Position numbers and translations under genes: made by a program
Notes under the pieces: model-generated
What the model was told of the DNA's origin: nothing
Database searches by the model: none
What the model saw: only the letters and a program-made list of their open reading frames with translations
Shown: positions 50,354-60,901 of the stretch, in pieces
Layout of the letters: the number at the start of each line of letters is the position of its first letter
Position numbering within the stretch: position 1 is the stretch's first letter
Source: Pomacea canaliculata
Taxonomy: Eukaryota; Mollusca; Gastropoda; Architaenioglossa; Ampullariidae
Direction of reading: 5' to 3'
Assembly: GCF_003073045.1 (NCBI RefSeq)
Contig: NC_037597.1
Span: 9,025,217-9,089,216, forward strand
Length of the DNA: 64,000 bases

Positions 50354-53300
50354 ATGGATAAAGGCCAGAGGAAGATCCTTCGTTCACCAACCGTCAAACG
50401 AAAAAGCAAGGTTCAGCCAGTCGGACAGAGGGTAAGTCTACTTCTACCTGTCGTCTGCCTGTCGCAAACTCACATCGTTTGTTCTTGTTACGAACCATGA
50501 CAGTGACTGTGAACGAAAGTAGATGCTTAGGTAAGGGAATTATCAAAATTGCATAGATTGGGTACATTCAGATCACATGGGAAGGTATTGTATGGATGAG
50601 GCTGCTGCCATCCTAAGCTTGTTTTCTGCAGATAAAAGTTAAGTTAAAGAATAATGTATCGAAAGAGAAGAATATTGCACAGGTGTTTTTCTGCTTAAGT
50701 GCACACACACACACAAAGGATGTTACTGATGGTACTGAATTAGCATCTGTCCAGTAAGCTTACATCCATGTATGTCACGTTGTATACCATAGTCTCTGGG
50801 GTATGTGGGGAGGTTGGAGAGCTAAAGCATATTGCTAATTTTCATTTGATGTTGTATCAATCTTAGAATATTATAGATAAGATCACTAGGCCAGTAAGAT
50901 TTAAAATGCAAACTGAATTATTGTGGCTGGTTGTTAGAGTCAAACAAGGTTAATACAGTAACATTATGAGGCTTAAAGATGTAACTAAATAATTGATAAA
51001 CTTAGAGGAAGCAGAACAAATTGGAACATACCCATCAAATATATTGGGACTGAAATAACCAAATTAATATATACAGTCATCGTGCTAGTCGAGAAACAAT
51101 TATAGCTGAGAAGGTGTAAACTGTAGAGGGCTATAAGAAAAAGAGAGCTAAAATTATGGATATTTTGAGTGGAGCTAATCTGTTAATTATGCTAGAGTAA
51201 CTTGGCCTAAATAAAAAAAAAATGGCAGAGATTGATAAAAAGACAGATTTGATTGCTGTTGAATGTTGTTCATCACTTAATCAGATGAAGAAAACTTTAT
51301 ATGTTACATATGATAGACAAATTAAGCAAAAACCTATATCAGAGTTGGATCAGTGTAGTCATCATAAATTTTATTTGATCACAACATGTAATTTAGATCC
51401 AAATCTCATGCAATTCTTTAAAGTTCATAAAAGACAGGAGCTCTTTAGAAATGCTGAAAATGGACATTCTTTTTTCAGATATGTTAATGTTTGGAAAATG
51501 TAAATATTTATTTATAAATATTCAAAACTACTTGAGACTGACCTAAGAAAATGAAATGGGAAAGCGTTGTTGCAATGTAAAGATATTTGTTGTAGACCAA
51601 TGGTTCTTTTCCTCCATAGTGTGCTCTATTAAATAGACTGCTGTTTGGTTTTATTGACAGTTTTTAATCAGTTTGTTCCACTGTTCTGTGACAGACAGCT
51701 GATGTTTTTACTTTTGTTTTTACTCATTTGTTACTTTGTCATTTGTACTAATTCTTTTAATACAGCAGAGAAGAACAGTGTGAAGGCAGAAAGAGAAAGA
51801 GATTTAGTGACATTGATGTTGCTAACACATTTGCTAAAAATAGGCAGTGGATGTTCTCATCTAAAATCTGGCATTTAACTGCTATAGCTATGAACCATTT
51901 TTGGTGCTGCTGTACAGAATTTCATGTGCAGCTGTGTCTTTATGTGTCATACATTTTACTTGGTAGCTTAAGTTGGGATGCCCCAGTGAAGAGTGATGAT
52001 TGCTGGATTTTGAGGTAATTGTTACATTTTTTTTTCTTGTTCTAGCTCCTTTAGAGATTAGGGGTTGAGTAAGAAGAAAAGTTATTCCTGGTTAAAAGAT
52101 GGAAGTCCTGAGTTGTGGGTTTTGTAGCAGCAGGGGTCGTGATGAGTTGTCAGTAAACAAGCATGGGCATCTCTACCATCTGTGTGAGGGCATCAGTCTA
52201 GACTCTAGACCCATACTCCCTTTTTTTTTTCCCCTCTAACCTATATACTCAAGGGAAAAGGTGCAATATGCTTGTGAAAGGTGTTGCATTCTAGAAGTAT
52301 GGTACACAATATTACCTACAGTTCTTTTTGGTGATTTATAATAGTAACAGTATCACTATGAGATGATCTAGATTCTAGATGCTTAAATATCACCATTTAC
52401 AAACACCATTACTGCTTAAAAATGCTTTGAGTTACAAGCTCATGGATTACAAATATTTTGCAGACACACACACAAACATAGACCAGTCATTGTTGCGTGG
52501 ACGTAACTTTTTGCTTGTTTCCATCAGTTGATTACTGATAGTACATGTAGTGACATTTTGGGTTTGGTGCAATTTTGGTTAGGACGGGTGGAGGGTGCAA
52601 GGGAAGGACACCGAAATCGCCGTGGAGAGTAATTGATGCATGGCATGTGCAATTAGTTTTACACGGCACCTTTGGCATTTACAAGGCGGTGTGATCGTCA
52701 GCAGACGCATCCTAAGCTAGAATGACACAACACGACAGTCACACGCCTTGAGCAAGCAGGCCTGCAATGACAAGGCAGTCAGCTCACAACCGGTAATTCG
52801 TGACCAGTAATCACAACGGGCAAGTTTTCTCGCCTCTCACATCAGATAGGAGAAAGTGTTGACTGGTAGTCTGAAGTTTCAAAAAGTTTTTTTCGTTAAA
52901 AACTATCAAGTTAATACATTTACCAGCTATGAGGAGACAGCGGATTTCTGAATAATACTGAGATTTAGATGTTTAGGGAAGTGAAACCTGCCATAATTCG
53001 CGCGCAAAGATTTCCGTGTTGTTCAACCTGCTGGTAGTAGTGTGTGATGACAGTGCATTGTTTGTCAACATCGACAAAGATGTCTACAGCTGCGTTAGTT
53101 TGATCTCCTCAAGCCTGGAATAATATGAATGTCTCGATGTGTGGATCGCTTCTTATCGAGTGAAAAGTAAACTGCACGGTGTGTATTTCAAACAGGTGAA
53201 GATGTCAAAGCACACCCCGTCTACTGCAGCTGCGAACAAGGTAAAGCAGATAAATATGTCTCTGGCGTCAGCGTATTCGCGTCATAACGCACAGCTATCT

Positions 53301-54371
53301 CTTTCTCTTCCGGTTGGGTTTGCTTCATACACGTGAGCGCGCGCGCAATCACACATCACGAGCATAATACAAGGTCGTGTACACACCTTGCGTGCATATG
53401 CATAGATAAAAACAAACTTGCGGTCACTCATCACGCACCCTGACCTGGGCACATTTTGTGATTCCGAAACGCTCAACAGAGCAGAACGCCGTAAAATCTG
53501 TCAGATTATCAGTTCATGTCTTGTATGAATACAGATGTGCAGTTTTGTTCTCGGGGTTATGACCACTGTTTCCTTCTTGAGTGTAACAACTGCTTGAAAA
53601 ATGTGAATGGACCACATTTTTATTTTAGAAAGTTCATGAGTGTTTCCTGTTTGCTTCAAAACAGAATAATAGTTCTACAAAGGATAATGCATTATTAGAT
53701 GAAAACTATTGCCTTACACGTGACAGACATAATCTGCATTGCCAATTTTTTAATACATTTAGTGCATAATAAACCATTTCAAGTTCAAAAATAACTTTAT
53801 TGTGTTCACTATAAGATCCTTAAGATCCTTCAGCCATGAAGACGATGGATTTCAAAATGTTTTATGCATCTGTGTTTTTAACGGGTTTTATATAATTGTC
53901 TACCTGTGCATGAATACATCATGCAGATCTCCATGAAAAGAACATAGCAATTGTTGAGGAAGGGGCAAAAGAGGGGTGAGGGGTGTTTTAGGGTCCACCT
54001 TACCCCTTAAATCTCTTGATAAATTTGAGTAGTTTGATGTGAACAGTGGTAGATCAATCATGACAGGTGTTCAATGTATCAACATTCATTACATAAGCAA
54101 ATAATAATGGTAAAAGAGAACAGATGATGGCTTAGCTATCATCACAGTTTCATAAAGTAGGATAGCATGGTAAATTAAGTTTTCCAGAACAACTCACATC
54201 AGTTGAATAATTCACATGATAGTGTTGACAAGGAGAGAATAATAGAGTAAACATTACAGTGACTTTCATTTTCTTGCAGCTGACATTGGAGCGAGTCCTT
54301 GGCCTGACAGTCACCTCAAATGCAGCACTGTCATATGATCCCGTCAATGGCACCATTGCATATCCTGCAGG
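50354..54371 (+). CDS. MAPKBP1-like: MAPKBP1/WDR62-like WD-repeat scaffold protein (first exons only)
   Basis: N-terminal exons of a WD40 scaffold that in vertebrates binds JNK-pathway components. Exon 1 (50354-50431, 26 codons) reads MDKGQRKILRSPTVKRKSKV, like the LLRSPS-type start of MAPKBP1, and ends in phase 0 at GTAAGT. Exon 2 (54280-54371) reads LTLERVLGLTVTSNAALSYD then PVNGTIAYPAG, matching the conserved segment just before the first WD repeat, and ends in phase 2 at GTATGT. The WD repeats should follow, but I find no such exon up to 64000, implying an intron of more than 9.6 kb that holds the hAT and Harbinger elements. Basic, Ser/Lys-rich N-terminus; no defect seen. Confidence 0.82.
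53202..53240 (+). CDS. Candidate alternative first coding exon of the MAPKBP1-like gene
   Basis: ATG at 53202 gives MSKHTPSTAAANK and ends in phase 0 at a GTAAAG donor. Joined to exon 2 it reads AANK-LTLERVLG, the same junction phase as exon 1. It replaces the basic 26-residue start by 13 residues. The DNA just upstream (52.6-53.2 kb) is GC-richer than the surrounding intron, as expected of a second promoter. Donor and frame are seen; use is inferred. Confidence 0.45.
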
Positions 54372-56774
54372 GTATGTGCTTAGAATGCTGTTTGTCATTG
54401 TTTTTCTTTGACATCTCTTTTATTCTCAGCCCTTTGGTATCAGCGAACAGTAATATACAAGCATTACATTGAAAACTTCAGTTGCACTATGTTTCTTAAT
54501 CTGCTCACAAATTTATTAAAGCATCTTTGTGTCATGGGTAGAGCTCATGCTGTACTCTTTTCTAGATTTAATATGACTCTTTATTCTGATATTAATTTAA
54601 TTTGTTGTCAGTGTTGCTTTATGCATCACACAGCAATTACAGCTATTTGATAATTGTCCACTAGGCCACATGGTCTTTTCCACCCTGAAGGCAATTTAGA
54701 ATTGTTGGCAGCCTTCCTTTTGATCTGCTAGCTCCCATCAAATGTCTGATTACCTGAGTCGAAAGCTTTAGCAAACCACCTGCACTTTTCCACAGGCTTT
54801 CTTTTAAGTCTGCTTATTTACCCTAAACTTCTGTTGTCTGTCACTCATTCTCTGAACTAAGACGAAAGGGCTTAGTGTAAAGTCAGTTCATTCTGAGATC
54901 CTCCTCTCAGGTTTGTGTGCAGTCTGTCTGCTGACAGCTGCAGCATTGGCAGAAGGGATCTGCACATTGACATGTTCCCTATCTGACAGCTGTTTTAGTT
55001 TATAAAAAAGTTTGTAATAACAGATGATATCAAATAAGTCTTAGATGTATCAGGGTTTCACCTCTGATATGAGTGCATGGATTAAAGCAGTTACAAGGTA
55101 ACAGGTAAAGAAAGTGTATCACATATAATCATAGGAGTTTGGACATGATCATTTAGTAACAAGTGAATGATTATGAGTAATTCAAGTTGTCTTGAGAGCC
55201 TCGAGGGCATGGAACTTTGCAGTGGCTTTTGGCCAGGTCAAACACTTAATTCGTTTTCACTTAGGGACAAGCACATGAGATTTTCCTGACAGGTAAACAG
55301 AGGTTCATTTAGTTTGGAATCTGTCAGTTTAGGACCATCTTTGCCATGCGTGTGTCACAACGTCAATAAGATCAGTAAACTTGCAGTTCAGGCATTTGCC
55401 ACAAAGAGTACTGTTCACCTTACACAAAATGCATAGGGGAACGACCATTATTTGAAGAGCCAGAAGGCATTCACAGTTTTTTTTAAATAGAAATGTAGAG
55501 TGAGAAATTGTGAAAACGAATCTGCATGCCTTAAAGTCATTATTCATTTTGTGTCGCTTGATGAATACACTATAGGTACACTGTTAAATCATACGTTTAG
55601 TTTATGTTTGGAATTAATATTAATCGGTTCCTGGGTTTAAGAAAGAAAGTACATTAGTAAAGGAAATTCCATAGAGGTAATTAGAAAATGCACGTGCCAC
55701 TGGAGCAAAGAACACATCCAGGTGAGCAAACAGTTGCTGATGTGTCTGGTAATTGTGCATGCTAATGCAGGCGCCTGCTTATACAAGCACACACAATACC
55801 AAACAGAATAACGTGGGTACTTGTGCATGCTTTGTGTGTGTGTGAGAGAGAGAGAGCGGAAGAAAGAAGTGGTAGTGTAGAGGTGGGGAATATTCCCATT
55901 ATTTGGGAAAGGGAAGACCACAGCAGTATAGTCTTACTGCTCATTGCCTTCATCCGTTAATTGAGAAAAAGGTTACCTTAGATGCCCCACATCCTCTCAG
56001 CTTCAGAACCATGATCGTTCAACCTTTACAACCTTACACTGGTTTTTACGCGTGCACGTGTGCGCCGCAACGCTCCTGTGAGTATAGGTCGTGTACCGCC
56101 ATGCAAATGAAGGCATACGTGTTCTTTACAGCGAAACTGTGGTTTGTTGGTTTATGCACCGGGACCACGAGACCTTCTTACTGAAGTCATTTTACGATAA
56201 AACTTTATTAATCCACAGGGGCAGTTTCAGATAGTGCTCTTACTAGCAATATACATGAGATATCATGAAGTTACGATGAAAAGACTTTGTGGAAAATAAT
56301 TTATGATGAGAAAGCCCCCTCTCCCAACAAAGGTTGTTTGGAGTTTAAACTCCTTCATATCAAGTTTTCGTCGGTCCCAGGTAGCGCTGGATTTTCAGAT
56401 TGCTTCATTTGCTAGTGATGAGCACTGACAACATGACCAAAATCGCTGTACTGAAATGTAAAATATACATGTTTAAAATTACCTGGTAATGCACTGGGGG
56501 GAATAATAGCTATAAAGTTTATTTATTATGCTGATGGAGCCGACTGTCGAATAAGGAGACAGATACATTGTTCACAATTCCATTAGCGACAGTTTTAGGA
56601 ATTCGGATGAAGCTCAGATGTCTGTGTACATGTATATGTTTCTTACCTATCATCTCTACCTCTTTTCTTTGTAGCGTTGAGCTGTTTTTCCTCTAATTGG
56701 AGTAACAAATGATTTTGATAAGAGCTTTATGAACCATGCAAGAATCGTGTAGAAGCCAGTCTACACCTTTACAA
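54372..56774 (+). other. MAPKBP1-like intron, left part
   Basis: No further exon, gene or clear mobile element was recognised. A GT/GA microsatellite lies near 55833-55855. Confidence 0.45.
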
Positions 56775-57483
56775 CAGGGGTGGGGAACGTCCGGTCCGCG
56801 AAATCATTTGATCCGGCCCGCCAAGACAACCACAAATTTATTTAGATTAAATGAATCATATTAATCATTGAAGGACAAATAAGTGGGAACGTCCATTTTG
56901 ATGTCGGCTGTTGATAAACGTAGCGTTCTTCGACCATGTCGACTCGTACAAAAAAAACAACAACAGCAACAACAACAACAATGATCGTCGACATTTCTGC
57001 GTACCCTATAAACAGTTCAGGCCTACAAATGTTCAGCATTATCCTTTATGGATCTCCAAAGGATGAGCAACTAAACAAGATTTGGCTAGTAAAAATTCTT
57101 TTGATTTTATGAGCTTGTTTGTGCACATGCAAGCATATCTGTGTGTGTAACATGAGTGTAGACACTGTAAATGCCATGAACTCCTCCATCAGGAAGAGGT
57201 ATGTGTGTACTAAATAGTCATTATTATTACTATACTTTCGCTATAATTTTATTATATAATTACTATATAATCTTCTTTAGGGACTTCCTATTATAAACTT
57301 TTATTTTACAGAGTCCATGCAGTTGTTTGTGCTTTTCATAGTGACCGAGCATTGTGATGACTCAGAGGACAGCAGTGCGAGGCAGGCTGGGATTGTACAC
57401 GTTAAGTAGAGAATTTTGTGTCCCGCGAATGAAGCTATAAATCTCAAAATGGCCCTTGGAGGATAAAATGTTCCCCACCCCTG
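56775..57483 (+). mobile_element. Non-autonomous hAT element
   Basis: A 709-bp element with inverted ends CAGGGGTGGGGAAC and GTTCCCCACCCCTG, followed inward on the left by CGTCCGGTCCGCG and then CCGGCCCGCC, typical of Charlie-type hAT ends. Flanking 8-mers CTTTACAA and CCTTAGAA match at 6 of 8 positions, fitting an aged 8-bp hAT target duplication. There is no transposase frame inside; a CAA-rich run lies at about 56948-56980. Confidence 0.8.
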
Positions 57484-57682
57484 CCTTAGAAGTACTGTAG
57501 TATCTGCTCTCCTGTATTCAGTGTCCTCTTAACCCCTCATCATTTTTTGTCCAGTCTCGGAAGACCTACGAAGCCAGGTAAAGTAGCTGATTAAAAAAAA
57601 AGCGGTCGCAGTACTACCGACAACGTTTATGTATTGATTACCTAGTCCGATGATTTTCCTGGAGAGCTTCAGGAATGAGTAA

Positions 57683-57707
57683 AGGCCTATTCCCACGCTG
57701 CAATGTT
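57683..57707 (+). repeat. Left terminal inverted repeat of the Harbinger element
   Basis: 25 bp, the exact reverse complement of 63520-63544. Confidence 0.9.
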
Positions 57708-57830
57708 TCTTGTACAAGAACTTGCGCATAGACAGCTTTGCGCAATGCGTCCTATTCCCACGTAGCAAGGCCACACAAGTGTCTTGCGAACTGACGTCAT
57801 CCGCACACTGCATTGTGGGAAGTTAACAAT

Positions 57831-60800
57831 ATGGCAGGCTACATCGAAGACGAGATACTTTTCGAAGCAACTGTGGCGACTCTAGTTATTTTACATGAAG
57901 AGGAGAGAGAGAAGAAGAAAGAAAAAAAGATGTGGGTGAGGGAGTGGGTAGCTCGAAGGAGCCGATTCGGAGCTTATTCGTGTCTGCTTAAAGAAATATC
58001 GTCAGAAGATTCACGGGAGTGCAGACGCTTTTTGCGCATGTCGTCTGCCACATTTTATGAACTGCTTCATTTAATCGAGCCTGCAATTCGCAGACAAGAC
58101 ACTGTCATGAGACAGTGCATACAAGCAGAAGAAAGACTGGCAGTGACCCTGCGTTACCTTGGTTCAGGTATGCATTTTTTTTTTTTTTTTTTTTTTTGCT
58201 GCTTGGTTGGTGACGAGAATGTTTAGTTATAAGTTATGTACAGAAGGGTAGAAAGTGTGGAAAACTAAATGCTTATCTCAGATATAGCAGTAACAAGAAC
58301 CTTAGAAGGAAGCACACTTAGCAGTAACAGTTCAAAGAAATGAAAATATAAGAGACGAGAAAGGATAAGCTTAAACGGGAAATGGTGGGGTGGCAATTAT
58401 AGCAGTTGCTGTGAATATTCACATTTATTATACCACTTTAGTGCATTGTTTTTACAACTTGTCTTTGTGGTGGTGATCTTGATTGATCGATATAGCATTT
58501 TAATTTGGCAAAATGCTTCAGTGAATAAAATCATAAAGAAACAAAAGTGCAGAATTCATCACTATTGATTGTTTATAGTAGTTGCTATATAATTTGTTAT
58601 TGCCAAGTGTTCAGTTTTAACTGCCAAGATGTTGTGTGGGATCACACTTTTGTGAATGCATTACAGAGGAACAGACAAGATCTGATTTTTTTTTTCAGGC
58701 AATTCATTTGCTGACCTAGCATTCCTTTTCCGGATTCCAGGCAACACCATCCACAAAATTGTGATGGATACGTGTGCAGCATTGTACAGGATTCTTCGAG
58801 TGGATTTTTTAAAGGTACACTGCTGATAAAGCTTAGAAAATATGGATGTACATCATTAGGGTCGATGAATGATTGCGGTGTTATTATATTGGAACCTCAT
58901 TGTCAGTCAGATTTGTTGATAAATGTGTAATCAAATCAAAACAGACTTTATTGTCTGTCGAGGAGACCCAGGACAGAAATTTGTCTTCGCTCACAAGGGC
59001 AGGCATACATACTCATACAGACATTTAACACACAGTTAGGAGTAAAAAAGTGTAGATTGCACCAGTCCATCAAAGCAGTTTATGTTTATCCTAACAACAA
59101 ACCTTGGGTGACCAAGGCCTAAAAGCAGTGCTTTACAAAAAGAAACGTGTTTTTCACGGGTTCTGCCCACGACAGAAAATTTGTACATAGAGAGGTCCGT
59201 GATGCTATCCGTTGGTTCAAGGTGAAACACAAGTCCAAAATAGAGTCTCAGTTGCTACAGGTAACATCCGAGTAGCTTGGCAGGGACTCTGTGTGTGTCT
59301 CTTTGACACAGACATCAGGCTAAGTAGACAATCAGTATTATATTATTCAATTCCAAGTTATCAGTAAATAAACACAAAAATGAGTTTCCATTATAAATGA
59401 CATGCTGGTATGTTGCGGAACAATACATAATGGCTGAAGACAAGTTGGGATACTTGATGTTTATTTTTCTAATGAAGTGGTATTCTGTAATTTCTTTCTA
59501 ATCTCATGCATCATTATAAATACATCCGATTGCATTTGATCTCGAATGTCGTCAGGAAAGTTTTCCGTTGTACGAGCTACCATTTGGTAAAACAACTCAT
59601 TCGGGGTAGCCTGTCTTGGCTCCGCCATTGCTTTCTCCATGAACTTCTCCCTGGACGTATGCAGTTGTTCTAGAAGCTCCACAGCCCGTGAAGCTGGCTT
59701 GGTGGTGTCTAATTTGTCTACCTTCCTCTTCTTTCTTGCACAGTCTGGTACCTTTGGTGGTGGTGTTTGCTCGTACACACTGGGTGAGGTTGGGGCAGCA
59801 GTTGCTTCAGCTGTTTCTCCTGAGCTGGCCCCCACAGAAGTGAGGAGAACTCTGATATCTCCTGTCTCCTCTTCTGGAACAAGGGGTTTTTCTGAGGATT
59901 CCGAGGAGTTTGTTGATGCCAAACTCTGGAAATTAGATAAAATACTCATGAAATAAATTTCAATAAATCTTGTTTATGCTTTGTACATGCAAATATGCTA
60001 TAGATAGATGCACATGTATATTATACTGCTAAAATGTGATGTTTTGTTGTTGCAGGTTCCAAGTACTGAGGCAGAATGGCAACAAATTTCACTAGAATTT
60101 GCACAGCGATGGAATCTACCAAACTGCATTGGAGCCATAGATGGCAAGCATGTTGCCATTCGGTCCCCTGGTGGGTCAACACACTATAATTATTTAAAGT
60201 TCCACAGCATCATTCTTCTGGCAGTTGTAGATGCAAAATATAGATTTCTGTATTTTAACGTGGGAGCAAATGGCAGGGCAGGTGATGCTGGTGTTTTCAG
60301 AGACAGTACTCTAGCTGCTGCTCTTGAGAACAACACTCTTAATATTCCAACACCAGTGCCTCTCCCAGGCCGTGTTACACCTGTCCCATATTTTATTGTA
60401 GGGGACGATGCCTTTCCCCTTAAACCATATTTACTAAAGCCATTCCCATTCAGAAGAGTCATTCAGAACCTACAAGATGCTGAGGAGGAGATGGAGAGGA
60501 GGCGACAGCGAATTTTTGACTATAGATTGTCGAGAGCGAGAAGAATTGTAGAAAACGTGTTTGGCATTCTGGCGGCACGCTTTGGTGTTTTACAGAAACC
60601 AATGGCCCATAGCCCGGAACGGGCCACAACAGTAACACTAGCATGTATTGCACTCCACAACTTCTTAAGATCTAAAGTGGACCAAGAGTTTGTGCCACCC
60701 TGTTTCATTGACAGGGAAGACACTGAAAGCCATAGATTAATTGAGGGAGACTGGCGCCAGAATCCACATCAGCTGCAGCCCCTTAACAATGCGGCAGTCA

Positions 60801-60901
60801 ACAGGTCTTCCACTGATGCCAGACTTGTGCGCGAGGAAGTGAAAAATTACGTGAATGAGGAGGGCACCGTGCCATGGCAAAGTCATATTGTATTTGGTTA
60901 A
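57831..60901 (+). CDS. Harbinger-type DDE transposase
   Basis: Nuclease that cuts and moves the Harbinger element. Three exons with matching phases: 57831-58167, 58699-58814 and 60056-60901, giving 432 residues with no internal stop. The ATG at 57831 starts MAGYIEDEILFEATVATLVI. An N-terminal helix-turn-helix-like region (RFLRMSSATFYELLHLIEPA) is followed by GNSFADLAFLFRIPGNTIHK. The catalytic domain has Asp180 (GAIDGKHVAI), Asp268 (VGDDAFPLKPY) and Glu317 (RRIVENVFGILAARFG), the DDE triad with family spacing, plus CIALHNFLRSK near the end. A run of about 22 T follows the exon 1 donor. Open frame and intact triad suggest recent activity, but the large insertions in its introns argue against this copy moving now. 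Confidence 0.9.
58925..59260 (-). mobile_element. LINE 3'-end fragment inside the transposase intron 2
   Basis: The reverse strand ends GACAATAAAGTCTGTTTTGA followed by TTTGATTAC, the AATAAAGT-plus-short-repeat tail seen on many non-LTR elements, preceded by CTGTCCTGGGTCTCCTCGAC. The upstream boundary is uncertain and no coding part is recognised. Confidence 0.45.

Noticed and set aside
51222-51503. 93-codon plus frame starting MAEIDKKTDLIAVE
   Set aside because: No recognised domain; lies in the first MAPKBP1-like intron, in AT-rich sequence with no supporting splice sites.
53139-53201. Longer N-terminus (WIASYRVKSKL) for the alternative MAPKBP1-like exon
   Set aside because: The frame is open but has no ATG upstream of 53202; the apparent start is GTG.
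57813-57831. Upstream start for the transposase
   Set aside because: The codon at 57813 is TTG; the first ATG is at 57831 and fits the family start.
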